A stretch of 64,000 bases of DNA. Origin: Castanea sativa. Taxonomy: Eukaryota > Streptophyta > Magnoliopsida > Fagales > Fagaceae. Made by a program: the position numbers and the translations under genes. The notes under the pieces are model-generated. The model was not told the DNA's origin. It did not search any database and saw only the letters and a list, made by a program, of their open reading frames with translations. Positions 12,469-24,500 of this stretch are shown one piece after another (the first letter of the stretch is position 1; each line of letters starts with the position of its first letter). The DNA lies in the NCBI RefSeq assembly GCF_040712315.1, contig NC_134015.1:54661464-54725463 (forward strand), given 5' to 3'.

Positions 12469-13490
12469 TGTAGAGAGGGAAAATTCCCAACCTATCACAA
12501 GCTGACACATCATACTACCAAGTTCACAAAATACAGCCAATTACAAGGCGCCACGAACTGCTGCTAGGTTTTGCCATCACTATTCAGAAACCAATAGAAA
12601 TTTGCCAAGTGTCATTGAAATAAAGGCATGAAACTGCATCAGCAGGTGTAAGCAATGACACAAGCAGCTCCGCACGTGTAAGCAATGACACAAGCAGCTT
12701 CGCACATGTAAGCAATGACACAAGCAGCTTCGCACGTGTAAGCGATGACACAAGCAATCAGCACGTGTAAGCGATGACATAAGCGGACCAATCAAGCTGT
12801 GACAAGTGTCACCAATCAGACTCCGCCACGTGTCGCTCACCTACTCCTAAACTCCTATAAATAGAAGCCTTCCTAAGACATTTAGGGAGACACGGAACAG
12901 AGAGAAGGAAGAAGAGATCTCGAGTTCAGAAACCCAGAAGCTCTGCCAAGATCAAACCTCAAAGCCTCCAAGAAATTCAAGAACTTCAACCTCGAATACA
13001 AACAACATTCAAAGCAAAATCATCCAAACTACTCGTCCAAATCTCAAAGTTCACTGGAATCAAGCGCAAAAGCCTCCAGAAACCTCAACAAACCATAAAT
13101 CAACGAAGTTCTACGGAATCAAGCCTCTAAAGCACCGAAGAACTTCCACCACAAACCTTCAAACACGAAGAACATACAAAGAACACGAAGAACATACGAA
13201 GAACACGAAGAACAAAGAATTTCTAACAAGCTCATAACCAGAGATTCATTGCAATTCCGTTTCAAAGATCTTCGATCCATTCCTCAGCCAAATTGAAGAA
13301 TATCTTATGTTCAAATCAAAATCACATTACCACAATTCCAATCAATAAATCTTTCAAGGAGATCGAATCAGAGGATCACTCCTTTGTAATTACAGAGAAT
13401 TGTACCACACATTTATCAATACAAATTTGTATTTGTGAAACTATTTTACTTGTTTGATTTATTTCGAACTAAGAAATTTAGTCGTCTACA
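12469..13490 (+). repeat. 5' LTR of Tat-type element
   Basis: A TG...CA LTR. U3 carries a 30-bp tandem array and a G-box/ABRE-like 'gccacgtgtc' near 12830. A TATA box, TATAAATA, lies at 12856-12863, so transcription should start about 30 nt downstream. 'caataaat' near 13345 is a candidate poly(A) signal. By eye it differs from the 3' LTR at ten positions, all transitions, plus a 9-bp indel in the 'gaagaacac' repeat near 13190. Confidence 0.95.
12645..12785 (+). promoter_or_regulatory. 30-bp tandem repeats with ACGTG cores in LTR U3
   Basis: About 4.5 copies of a 30-bp unit, 'gtgtaagcaatgacacaagc' plus 'agctccgcac', directly upstream of the LTR TATA box. Most junctions recreate GCACGTGTAA, which contains ACGTG, the core bound by plant bZIP factors (G-box/ABRE type). 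A fuller 'gccacgtgtc' follows near 12830. The same array occurs at 27590-27730 in the 3' LTR. Arrays like this often act as LTR enhancers; the specific inducer is not evident. Confidence 0.6.
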
Positions 13491-13574
13491 AATTCTGGCA
13501 CGCCCAGTGGACATCTCTGCCTCTCATCTCTTTCTCCTTCAAAAGAAAAGAAATTCGATCTGCTACTAGCTTCG
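13491..13574 (+). other. Primer-binding site and gag leader
   Basis: Five bases after the LTR end comes TGGCACGCCCAGTGGAC (13496 on). It begins with TGG, complementary to the CCA end of a tRNA, so it is the probable minus-strand primer site. I do not assign the tRNA. The leader to the gag ATG at 13575 is short and pyrimidine-rich. Confidence 0.7.
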
Positions 13575-15533
13575 ATGGCTTCTAACAAGAATGCTCAAAA
13601 ATCGGTGATGGATGCTTCCATTGCGGATGATTATGTCGGCCCAATCACTCGTAGTCAATCCAAAGCTCTTGATCAACCGCAACCCCAATCAACCAAGGAA
13701 AGCAAGCTTCATAATATCATCTCTCTAGACTTTCTTGCAAAAAGGAAAGCCACCGCTAAGGATTCATCTGTCTCGAAGGATCTTGAGATCAATGATAAAT
13801 CATCCTCAACAAAGACCTTTTCTATCAACTCTTCGCTTGTGATGAGAAGCCTAAGGAACAAAATGCCTTTCACTCATCCTGTCTCATCGTTTTCTCCATC
13901 ATATCTAGAGGTCATGCCAGTAATGATGACCAACACCTCTACTGTGGAAGAAAAGATGGCTGAAATGGAACAAAGGGTCACCCTTCTCACAAAAGCACTT
14001 GAAGATAAGGATGTCCAAATTGCAACCCTGATGAACAAACTGGAAGTCCAAGATTCAGGTGAATCAAATCCAGACCTTGAGCACCCTCCTGGCTTTACCT
14101 TGAAGGGAGAAAACGCTAAGGGTGATAAGGGAAAAGGAGGTGAAGGCACTTCTCAACAAGGACATTCCACCTCAATGGCCTCGATATCTGTCCAACAACT
14201 GCAAGACATGATAACAAACACCATACGAGCACAATATGGAGGTTCTTCTACACATTCTCTCATATATTCAAAACCTTATACGAAGCGCATTGACGATATG
14301 AGAATGCCAAATGGGTATCAACCCCCCAAGTTCTTGCAATTCGATGGCAAGGGAAACCCTAAGCAACACGTTGCGCACTTTGTAGAAACCTGTGAGAACG
14401 CAGGGACTCGATGAGGCCTCTTTGTAAAGCAGTTTGTTCGTTCTCTGAAAGGGAATGCCTTTGATTGGTATACAGATTTGGAACCTGAGTCAATTGATAA
14501 TTGGGATCAGTTGGAAAGGGAGTTCCTTAACCGGTTTTACAGCACGCGCCGTACGGTAAGCATGATGGAGCTTACCAATACTAAGCAGTGGAAAGACGAA
14601 CCCGTTGTTGACTACATCAGTCGGTGGCATTCTTTGAGTTTAGATTGTAAGGATAAAGCAAATATCTGCTGTAGAAATGTGCATCCAAGGCATGCATTGG
14701 GGACTTCTGTACATCCTACAAGGGGTAAAACCCCGAACATTCGAAGAATTGGCAACTCGTGCGCACGACATGGAATTGAGTATCTCTTGCCATGAAAATG
14801 TGAAACCTCCCGTACCTGAAGAAAAGAAAGAAAGGCGAGAAATAAGGAGAAATGACAGGAATTCAAAAAGTAATGTCAAACACTCTATGAATGTCAACCC
14901 TGCCCCAGTCAAAATTTCAACAGGAAATGTAAAGGCTAACGAGAAGAGGCCCGAGGGAGGTCAACGACGTGAGACGCGTCGCTCATCACTCAAGGAATGG
15001 GAACAAAAGGTGTATCCTTTCCTTGACGCTGATATACCCGAAATGCTAGAACAACTGCTCAACTTGAAATTAATTGAATTGCCAGAATGCAAACGACCGG
15101 AAGAAGCAGGAAAGGTTGATGACCCGAACTATTGTAAGTATCATCGCATCATAAGTCATCTGATCCAAAAATGCTTTGTTCTTAAAGAACTCATCATGAA
15201 GCTAGCCAAGGAAAGGAAATCGACTTAGATGTTGGTGATGTTGCTCAGTCAAACCTTGTAACATTTGCTTGCGAGTCGCCTAGTTGCATGTCTCCAACTA
15301 CTAAGCAGAGGGTGAATACCACGTTCATCCGATTTGGTTCTTTGGAACCTGTTCAAGTTCAACTCTCACAAAAAGCATCTGATTATAATTCAAATGATGA
15401 TAAAAAGTCAACAATGGATGAGGAAGAGGGTTGGACGTTGGTTACTCGTAAGAGATGGAAGAAGAGACGAGTATTCCCTCTTCATTTGATCACCCAAGAG
15501 TCCAAAAGAGCACAAAACCAAATTCAGCCGTAG
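13575..15533 (+). pseudogene. Tat-type gag, broken
   Basis: The capsid protein gene of the retrotransposon. The N-terminal part (13575-14414) has the basic 'DDYVGPITRSQSKAL' start, a coiled-coil segment (13945-14050, 'EEKMAEMEQRVTLLTKALE') and the beginning of the Retrotrans_gag domain. The frame meets a TGA at 14412-14414, then continues ('FVRSLKGNAFDWYTDL', 'LEREFLNRFYSTRR') until a frameshift near 14655. A second shift lies near 15217 and a TAG at 15531-15533. Instead of a classical CCHC knuckle there is a 'CKYHRIISHLIQKC' motif (about 15132-15175), as in other Tat-type gags. ATG 13575 is the first in the leader and the only one giving the conserved N terminus. Confidence 0.88.
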
Positions 15534-15578
15534 TCAAGAAGAAAGAATGATAAAAGGAAAGAAAGACTAAGAACGGAA

Positions 15579-18500
15579 ATGTACGATGATTCGGCACAAA
15601 CCCAAAAATTTCGAAGTCTTGTCACATTGGAAGAATTTTTCCCCATAAAATTCTTTCAAAACAAGTCAGCGGAGGCTGTTCACACGGTCTCTCGTTGTGA
15701 GGTTGATGAAAAACAGAAAGGTGTTGACCATGGTAGTTCAAATGAGACTTTGTCGCCTTTAGAACAACTCAAAACTCAGGTTGATAAAGTGGAACCCTCA
15801 CAATCCTCCACCTCACCGAAAGAAGGGATCACCCAAGCTCTTGAAAAGCCAAAGATTTACACTCCTTGTGCCAATACACTTCAACAAACACAGGAATGTT
15901 TCGCTTGCTCTCCAGACTTGACTTTCACTGACGAGGATCTATTGTTAGGCCCTAAGCCTCACAATCGTCCACTTTATGTCTCTGGTTATGCTCGTGAACA
16001 AAAGATTGATCGCATTCTCATTGATGGAGGTTCAGCTATTAATATACTACCAAAAATGACAATGAGATGACTTGGTCTTGCTATGGAGGAATTATCACAC
16101 AGTCGCTTGGTCATACAAGGTTTTAACCAAGGAGGACAACGCGCCATCGGCATGATACACTTGGAGTTAATTATTGGAGAATTGACAAGCAATGTTTTGT
16201 TCCATGTCATTGATGCCAAGACAACCTACAACATGTTGTTAGGACGTCCATGGATCCATGGGAACGGAATAGTGCCGTCAACTTTGCACCAATGTTTCAA
16301 GTATCTTCAAGGTGGAATAAAGAAAGTAGATGCCGACTTGAAGCCTTTTTCTGAAACTGAAGCTCACTTTGCTGACGCGAAGTTTTATGTAGAAGATGAT
16401 ATCCCTAATGAAGTTCTCCCAGTTGAAGTCCCGTCCATGAAAAGCAAGCAGGGTGAAAAGAAGCATGTTAAATTCATCACTAGAAAGGATATTCCTTCCC
16501 CAAAGGAAGATCCACGATATGGGAATAAACAATCTAGTGAGTCTACTAGCAATTCAGAGAGAGCGGATGAAAGTTCTACGCCTTCCAATAACCCTCCATT
16601 CCTCCGTTATGTACCATTGTCACGCTGCAAAAACGGACAATCACCATTCACGGAATGCCTTCAATCTACAATGGATATGCGAAGACCTCCTACAAAGCTC
16701 ACAATGAAGGATGTAGCCATGTTGAAAGAAAATCATGTAATGCCTTTAACTTCATCCACAAATCCTTTGCCCTCAAAGCCACTAAATGGATTCGTGAAGT
16801 CTTCACAAAGTCTGACAGAACATGGTGTTCTACCAAGTAAACGGACGAAAGAATGGTTTGACCCAAAGGCATATAGGCTATTAGCCAAAGCAGGCTATGA
16901 TTTCTCAAAACAAAGCGGCCTAGGGAAACTAATTCCAGAAGCTACCGAAGAAAAGATGCACGGTCTTAGTAAAACGCAAGGGAAAATGCGACTTGAAGGG
17001 CATGAAATTCCTATCCCAAAGACCGGAATAGGTTATACTCCAGAACCATCGGCTTAAATATGGATCAATAAAAGAAGCAATGCTTCAAGTTCCCAATACA
17101 TAACAGCAGAGGTTGATGAAAGTCCGAATCAAAGAAAAAATCACTCTTCATCACGCATCTCAGTATTCGATCGCATTAAAGCTTCATCGTCACGAATTAC
17201 AGTGTTCGACAGGTTGAATACGGCTTGTTTAATGCAAAGTCGGGACACTATTGCGTGTGGATCAGTCTTTAATCGATTGGGGGCAACAAAAAGGCCCATT
17301 GATACTTGCTCTGAAAGTTTAATAAACTTTGAGGACCAAAAGGAGGAGAAAGCTAATGATGAGATACGTAGTAGTATTCCTTCACGCATGAAGCGTAACT
17401 TTATCTTGGATATCGGCAACTTGAAGGAGCTCTCAAAGTCAAAAGGCGAACGATTGTACACACAAGTCAGTCACTCGCCCACAATGAGCAAAATGAAGAA
17501 GTATCATCCTCGTTTCACATTACAGTAGAAGAAGATACACTGTCAGATGATGAAGCCGCAAAGAATGAGGTCGATGAAGCTCCCCTGGCCTTGGAGGATG
17601 AAGTACAGGCTACAGTTGATGAACTTAAAGAGATCAATTTAGGAACTACTGAAGAACCTCGACCAACTTTCATCAGTGCCCTTCTCACTCCTGCAGAAGA
17701 AGAAGGATACCTCCAGCTCCTAGTAGAATATAAAGATGTGTTTGCTTGGACTTACAAAGAAATGCCTGGGCTCAATCCAAGTATTGCTTTACATCATTTG
17801 GCAGTAAAGAAGGGCGTGCACCCAGTAAAACAAGCTCAAAGACGCTTTCGGCCGGAGCTTATCCCTCAAATAGAAACTGAGGTCAATAAGCTAATTGAGG
17901 CAGGCTTCATCCGTGAAGTACAGTATCCGGAGTGGATCGCTAATATCATCCCTGTCAAAAAGAAGAATGGACAAATCCGGGTGTGCGTTGACTTCCGTGA
18001 TCTGAACAATGCATGTCCTAAGGATGATTTTCCGTTGCCTATCACTGAGATCATGGTTGACGCCATTACTGGTTATGAAGCCTTATCTTTCATGGATGGC
18101 TCTTCTGGTTACAACCAAATTCGAATGAATCCTAAGGATGAAGAGTTCACAGCTTTTCGTACCCCTAAAGGTATTTACTGTTACAAAGTGATGCCTTTTG
18201 GATTAAAGAACGCTGGTGCTACTTATCAACGAGCCATGCAAAAGATCTTTGATAATGTACTTCATAAGTACGTGGAGTGTTATGTCGATGATCTGGTGGT
18301 TAAATCAAAAAGGAGGGAAGACCATCTGGTAGATTTGCGATCCGTGTTCAACCGCTTAAGAAAGTATCAGCTTAAAATGAACCCTCGCAAATGCGCTTTC
18401 GGTGTAACATCCAGGAAATTTCTTGGTTTCGTTGTTAGGCACCGCGGTATTGAAATTGACCAGTCCAAAATTGAAGCCATCCAGAAAATGCCAGAGCCTA

Positions 18501-20905
18501 AGAACCTGCGAGAACTTAGAGGCTTGTAAGGAAAACTAGCTTACATACGACGATTCATTTCAAACTTGGCAGGTCGATGTCAACCTTTCAATAGATTAAT
18601 GAAAAAGGATGCACACTTTCAATGGGATGAGGCTTGCAGCAATGCTTTTGCGCGCATCAAAAGATACTTGCTTAATCCTCCAGTTTTAGGTGCTCGTATC
18701 CTGGGAAAGCCTTTGGTGTTGTACATCGCAGCACAAGAAAGGTCTCTAGGTGCTCTTATGGCACAAGAAAATAAAGAAGGGAAAGAAAGAGCCCTTTATT
18801 ATCTGAGTCGAACTCTCAATGGAGCTGAATTAAATTATTCTCCTATTGAAAAGATGTGCCTCGCTCTTTTCTTTGCCGTAGACAAACTGGAACATTACAT
18901 GCAAGCACATACGGTCCGTTTAATAGCAAAAGTGGATCCGGTTAATATGTCCTCTCCAGGCCAGTGGTTTTGGGTCGCATAGCTCGATGGGCAGTCTTGC
19001 TGCAACAATACGACCTTACATATGTTCCGCAAAAAGCCATCAAAGGACAAGTATTGGCAGATTTCTTAGCTGATCACCCAGTTCCATCTGATTGGGAATT
19101 CTCTGATGATTTCCCAGACGAGGATGTGTTTTACATTGAAGTAATGCCACCATGGATGATGTTTTTCGATGGGGCTGCACGTCAAGAAGGAGCGGGGGCA
19201 GGTGTAGTGTTTGTTTCTCCACAACGACAAATACTTCTATATTCGTTCTCATTAAGCGAACTTTGCTCTAACAATGTAGCCGAATATCAAGCATTGATCA
19301 TTGGTCTACAAATGGCCATTGAAATCGGCATATCGCATCTCGAGATCTTTGGGGATTCCAAATTAATTATCAACCAAGTCTTGGAGCAGTATGATGTCAA
19401 GAAAGAGGACCTTGTCCCTTATTGCAAGTATGCAAAGAAGTTGCTTGCGAATTTTGAGGCAAGTACATTGGAGCATATACCGAGGAAGGAGAATAGACAG
19501 GCTGATGCTTTAGCTAATTTGGCTACCACCTTAGCATTATCCCAAGAAGAGACAACCAAAGTTGCTGTTTCCCAAAGGTGGGTGGTGCCTTCCGTGGTTG
19601 AAGAAGAAAAAGAAGAAAAGCAGGCCAACGTCATTTCTGTATGCCTTGTCGAAAAGGAAGATTGGCGACAAACGCTCATTGAGTACCTTCAACATGGAAG
19701 ACTCCCAGATGATGTACGCCACAAGACCGAAGTTCGGCGAAGGGCTGCTCGATTCATCTATTATAAAGAAACTCTCTTCCGCCGTTCATTTGATGGTTTG
19801 TTTCTCCGTTGCTTAGGAGAGGAAGAGGCTAAACAAGCCTTAGAAGAAGCTCATTCTGGAATATGTGGTGCACACCAATCAGGTCCTAAGTTACACTACA
19901 AGATCAAGCGAATGGGTTACTATTGGCCTACGATGGTGCAAGATTCCATGGAGTATGCAAAGAAGTGCGAAGCTTGTCAATATCATGCAAACTTCATTCA
20001 TCAGCCACCAGAACCTCTACACCCAAGCGTAGCTTCTTGGCCTTTTGATGCATGGGGGCTTGACGCAATAGGACCATTACCAAAATCATCTGGTGGCCAT
20101 TTGTACATCTTGGCTGCTGTGATTACTTCTCAAAATGGGCGAAAGCCGTGCCTCTTAGGGAAGTAAAGAAAGAGACGGTGGTCAATTTTATCCGAACTCA
20201 CTTGATCTATCGGTATGGTGTCCCTCGATATATCATAACCGATAATGGCAAACCGTTTCAGAATAGGTTGATGACAGAATTGTGCGAGAAATTTGCATTC
20301 AAACAGTACAATTCTTCTATGTACAATGCCCCAGCTAATGGATTAGCCGAAGCCTTTAACAAAACTCTTGGCAGTTTGTTAAAGAAAGTGGTATCCAAAA
20401 CTAAGCGAGACTGGCATGAAAGAATTGGAGAAGCATTATGGGCATATCGAACAACATTTCGAACGCCTACTCAAGCGACCCGTATTCTCTCGTTTATGGA
20501 GTAGAAGCTATCCTTCCCTTAGAACGCCAGATCCCATCACTACGGATCGCCATTCAAGAAGGGTTAACTGAAGAGGAAAATGCCAAGCTTAGGTTACAAG
20601 AGTTGGAGGCACTAGATGAGAAAAGGCTCGAGGCCCAACAACGCCTTGAGTGCTATCAAGCTCGTTTGTCAAGCGCATTCAATAAAAAAGTTAAACCACG
20701 ATCATTCCAAGTTGGTGACTTAGTCCTCGCTGTTCGAAGACCTATCATCATGACTCATCGTACAGGCGGTAAGTTCACCTCGAAATGGGATGGACCTTAT
20801 GTTGTACAAGAAGTCTACACTAATGGAGCTTACAAGTTGATTGACCAGGAAGGTGTAAGGATCGGCCCCATCAATGGGAAGTTCCTCAAACGCTTCTATG
20901 CTTGA
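15579..20905 (+). pseudogene. Tat-type pol (PR - RT - RH - aRH - INT), broken
   Basis: The polyprotein for replication and integration. Domains in order: aspartic protease-like 'ILIDGGSAINIL' (about 16012, DGGS form); a G-patch-like stretch (16855-17050, 'AYRLLAKAGYDFSKQSGLG'); RT (17830-18370, with 'RVCVDFRDLNNACPKDDFPLP', YVDD at about 18280); a first RNase H (18640-18980) with a poor active site ('LYIAAQERS'); a second RNase H (19160-19530, 'FFDGAA', 'EYQALIIGL', 'FGDSKL', 'RQADALANLA'); and integrase with HHCC (about 19846-19980), D ('GLDAIGPLP'), D ('TDNGKPF') and E ('GLAEAFNKTL'). It is broken by stops at 16068, 17055 and 18527 and by frameshifts near 17480, 18940, 20122 and 20480. No chromodomain follows. 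Confidence 0.93.
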
Positions 20906-21430
20906 AAATCAAGAATTGCTCCTCGGTAAGAGCTTAAACTACCCACTGCAGCACTACAAGGGTACATGATATTTTCCCACTATCTTTGAAAGTGCACAAA
21001 TAAAGAGAAATTAATCCCACTCTATGTCACCATTTGTGAGTGTGGTGTAGTGGTTGGATGCCCATGTCACCCTTGAGGCCAAGGTCTCGGGTTCGATTAG
21101 TGGTGATACCCACTATTGCACAATTGGTACCCATGAAATGCCATGGGGTGTAGGGCGAGGATTACACACGTGAGCCCTCCCTTTTTGTAAACAAAAAAAA
21201 ATAAAAATAAAAATAAAAATTATTGAACTACGTAATGACTTGATCCCTCTCGAGGGTACGTAGGCAACTTAGTACCTTTTTGCTAAGTTCAGTCACTCAA
21301 AAAAAAAAATGGTTTCATTGTTAAAACATGAAAAGAAAAGAGCAGGGAATAAGTCTTCTTTATTGATTAAAGGAAAATGGTACAGGAGAAAGCATGATGA
21401 CACGTATGAAAGGAATTGAAATACAAAAGA
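20906..21430. other. Post-pol spacer carrying a SINE
   Basis: Non-coding sequence between pol and the antisense unit. Apart from the tRNA-like SINE described separately, it contains A-rich tracts and nothing recognisable. Confidence 0.5.
21035..21220 (+). mobile_element. tRNA-derived SINE inside the LTR retrotransposon
   Basis: The sequence has a Pol III A box, 'tggtgtagtgg' (21043-21053), and a B box, 'ggttcgattag' (21090-21100), about 36 nt apart as in tRNAs. A tRNA-unrelated body follows, then an A-rich tail 'aaaaaaaaataaaaataaaa' (about 21193-21220). It does not fold as a functional tRNA, so it is best read as a SINE nested in the element. A clear target duplication was not found. Confidence 0.7.
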
Positions 21431-24138
21431 TTACGACATCCATTTTAAGTCTTTCAAACTGGAACGACGATCTTCCAGCAAGGTTCGTATCCTCTCTAAA
21501 GCCTCCATATCTTGGTCTTCAAGAACGGGAGCGGATTTGACTTCTTCAAGTTGTTCCTCCAAAGCTTGCACAACGTCGTCTTGTTCAACCTGATGAGATT
21601 CGATTTGAAACAATGATTGTTCTAAATGGCCAAGCTCGGTTTGCAAATTAGCCATCCTCAAAGTAACAGTATCAAGCTCGGTCTTCAAAGATGCCTTCTT
21701 ATGTAATGCCTCAGCAAGGAGGAATTCAACTCCAGTCTCACGTTGAATTAAGACAGCAGGACTTGGTCGTGTAGTCAGAGATTCTTTCATCTTCAAGTAG
21801 TCTGCAACACCCTTGCAATATTTGTCAACATTTTCGCGCAAGTATTGAGGGTCCACTCCAAGAATGGCAATCTCACTATAAATTTCATGTGCTTCGGCTT
21901 GTGGGAGGATATTGTACGTAGAAAGATTCGAAAGCCTTGTTTAAAAGAACATCTCCCGGCATAGAAGCTACTGTCCTACGCACAGAAGAAATATGCACCT
22001 TGGCATGGAATATAGAGGCTTCTGGAAGGTCGATTGGTTGCAAGGGAGAGAGAGGTGTCATTTCTGTCTCAATCGAAAATTTGGATGACGTGCCAGCATC
22101 AGCAAACTTACGCCTCTTGAGATCTGAACTCTTCGTAGATGGCTTTGAGGTAGAAGACTCACTATGTGTAAGAAGATGTGCATGATCAGTAGAAGTCTCC
22201 GCATCAACACCTTTCATTGGATTCTTCGAATGTTTCCAACTAGGATTGAAGTCGTCACACACCTCCTATACAAAAAATTAAATGGCATCCCTAGCGGTAC
22301 AGCAAGCGAACCTTTGATGCTTTGACTTGGTGCAAACTTTGACAAGGGTTGTGGGATGTCTAAATCTTGAAGATCCCCCTTTCCCTTCTGAGGCTTGTTG
22401 GACGTCACTAATTTAACAGAGGAGGCAATTTCAACTAGTAAATTTGTTCCGTTGGTAAAATCAGTTTTACATACTCCTTCCCACCATTGTTGGTAGCTAT
22501 GTCGACTCGGCTTCCAAAGTCGACGCAAAAGCCGAATGAGTACCTTAGAATCGTGTTGCGGCGGGTGAAAGATTGGTAGAATTGGTACGGATCCTTTAAA
22601 GAACCTGTATGAATTTCTTCCTTTAAGTCACTTGGAATGTCTTGATGAAATCCAAAGCGCCGGCGAATCGTGGGGGCTATATGCTTCTACAATGTGTTGG
22701 TCTTCACATCGAAATGTCAAATACCCTGAGCGAAGGCTCATAAAGTATTCGAACCTCTGAATGGATAAACGATCATTATCAACAAATGTCTGGTCATAGT
22801 TTTTACTAAAAGCAGTCCCTTGCCAAAAGAAGTCGGTGGCAGTTCGTATCTGCTTTCGTGCGGACAATTCACAGAATACAGAAGCAGAACCCACACCAGA
22901 GTATTTAGTCATCAAAGGATGGGAGAGTTTGGCATGAACGATGCGATTGCTTCTAAAAAAATGACTCACCCAGGCGTAAACATAATGAATAGCAAAACTA
23001 GCTCCAGACTTGCTCGGAGTAGGAGAGGAAGAAATGGTGTTAAGCCCACGATAAATGCTAGCCAGTACTGGGGGGGCAAGGCCAAATGAACGACCATTGG
23101 CCATAGAACTAGCAATCTTGAAAGTGCCGGGACGGATGCTATTCAGATCCTTGTTAGGAAAGACAAATATGCACAGCCAGCAGGAAAGGAGTGCCGATAG
23201 GTAAGTCTCCTCCTTTGAGTCACCCTCAATTTGAAGATCTGCAAAGACCCCGTGTTCTTTATTAGACCATGGTCCAGGCTCGTTTATCTCGCCAAAGGGA
23301 TTCTGACTCCACTTGGGAATGGTTGCCCGTCTCTCTTGGTTTTACGGGAGCCGGGTACTTCTTGTTTCCTTTGTACCAAAAAGTAATCCAGTCACGAACG
23401 CTCACTTTCCCTTGCCTTTTCATCCGGTTTTGAAGGTGATGATACGCCATGAAAAGGTAGCGGCAGCTGTGCGGTAGATAGGGTCGTCCTTCGTCATTTG
23501 TTCCATTTAGCTCTTGTGCATTGGGTACCACTTCATCATAAAATGCACCGGTGCAAGGAAGTCCGCCAAGAATGGAAAGATCCCATGGTGTGATAGAAAT
23601 TTCCCCAACTGAGGTATGGAGGGTATTGGTAGACGGACTCCAACATTCACACAACGCCTTCATGAGATTCTCATCATGATCATATGTGAATAGAGAGGCA
23701 AAGACAGCATCGTAGAGGTGGACCGCATTAAGAAGGTGCTTACACCGACCAAGCACATCTTCTAGCCAATCCCAATAAAGAAAAAAAAAAGGAAAATCCT
23801 CCATTCGTGCTAAAGGAAGAATCCCAATTGGCGCATTTTGCGATTATCTCTCGTCCCAAAGTGTTGTACGACTTTGACTTGGCAACATTTTTGTGATGCG
23901 AAGCAAGAAGAGTAACTATCTCCGGATTAGAGCCGCCATCAGAGTGGATAACTTGTGACCATTTTGGCAAATTGAGAGGATAAGAGTTACGGCCCCATCT
24001 CTCTGAAAATCTTCCAATTATGGGCGGACGAACAATCAAAGTTGTAGCCTTTGCATCCTTGTCGTCTTTCTCTTTACAAATAAATAAGGCTGGTTCTTGC
24101 CCAATCTTCGAATCCTTGAAATAAAGCATCATGATTCC
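21431..24138 (-). pseudogene. Antisense Plant Mobile Domain (PMD) gene carried by the retrotransposon, broken
   Basis: Coding sequence opposite to gag-pol. From the ATG at 24132 it reads 'MMLYFKDSKIGQEPALFICK', then 'LLNAVHLYDAVFASLF', 'TPWDLSILGGLPCTGAFYDE', 'YLSALLSCWLCIFVFPNKDL', 'APPVLASIYRGLNTI' and 'YVYAWVSHFFRS'. These are hallmarks of the aminotransferase-like Plant Mobile Domain (PF10536). The C terminus (21431-21856) is a coiled coil, 'KTELDTVTLRMANLQTELGH'. The frame is broken in an A run near 23785, again near 23280, and near 22260. A minus-strand TATATAAAG lies at 24289-24297, and a polypyrimidine-CAG acceptor abuts the exon at 24138, suggesting a 5'-UTR intron. Antisense extra ORFs, some with PMD, are known from plant Ty3/gypsy elements. 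The function is unknown; host PMD proteins act in silencing and development. Confidence 0.85.
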
Positions 24139-24288
24139 CTGAAGAAAAAAGAAAAAAAAAATCAGTGAAAATTTTAATAATAATAACAAATAAATAATGA
24201 ATTTAAAAAAATAATAATAATAAAATAAAATCTCTACACTTTTATTCAGAAGATTACACTTTGAATAAATGTATGCATGCCCGTAGGG

Positions 24289-24297
24289 CTTTATATA
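24289..24297 (-). promoter_or_regulatory. TATA box of the antisense PMD unit
   Basis: TATATAAAG on the minus strand, about 160 nt upstream of the PMD start codon, with a polypyrimidine tract and CAG acceptor in between. It suggests an independent antisense promoter within the retrotransposon. Confidence 0.45.
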
Positions 24298-24384
24298 GAA
24301 AATTTCTGGGATAAACAGACAAGAAAAAAGAGGAGAAGTAACAAAGTTCAACAATCAAAGCTTCCCTTCCAGAATTTTCAAATC

Positions 24385-24500
24385 TCCTGTCAGGGCGGCC
24401 ACCATAATGTCTTCATCCTGTCAGGGCAGCCACCATAATGTCTTCATCCTGTCAGGGAGGCCACCAGAATTCCTGCATCTTGTCAGGGCGGCCACCACAA
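24385..24500. repeat. 31-bp tandem repeat
   Basis: Nearly four copies of a 31-bp unit, 'cctgtcagggcggccaccat' plus 'aatgtcttcat', starting at 24385, 24416, 24447 and 24478. It lies upstream of the antisense PMD promoter and is GC-richer than its surroundings. No known function. Confidence 0.88.

Noticed and set aside
12645..12785. Regular repeats resembling a CRISPR array
   Set aside because: Units are contiguous 30-bp tandem repeats without unique spacers, lie within an LTR and occur in both LTRs of a plant element.
12580..12840. 86-codon frame with Cys-His repeats in the LTR (also at 27526-27786)
   Set aside because: The apparent Cys/His pattern is only the antisense reading of the 30-bp LTR array, not a zinc-finger protein.
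21043..21100. Possible tRNA gene (A and B boxes)
   Set aside because: No cloverleaf acceptor or anticodon arm can be formed, and the unit has an A-rich tail, so it was called a SINE.
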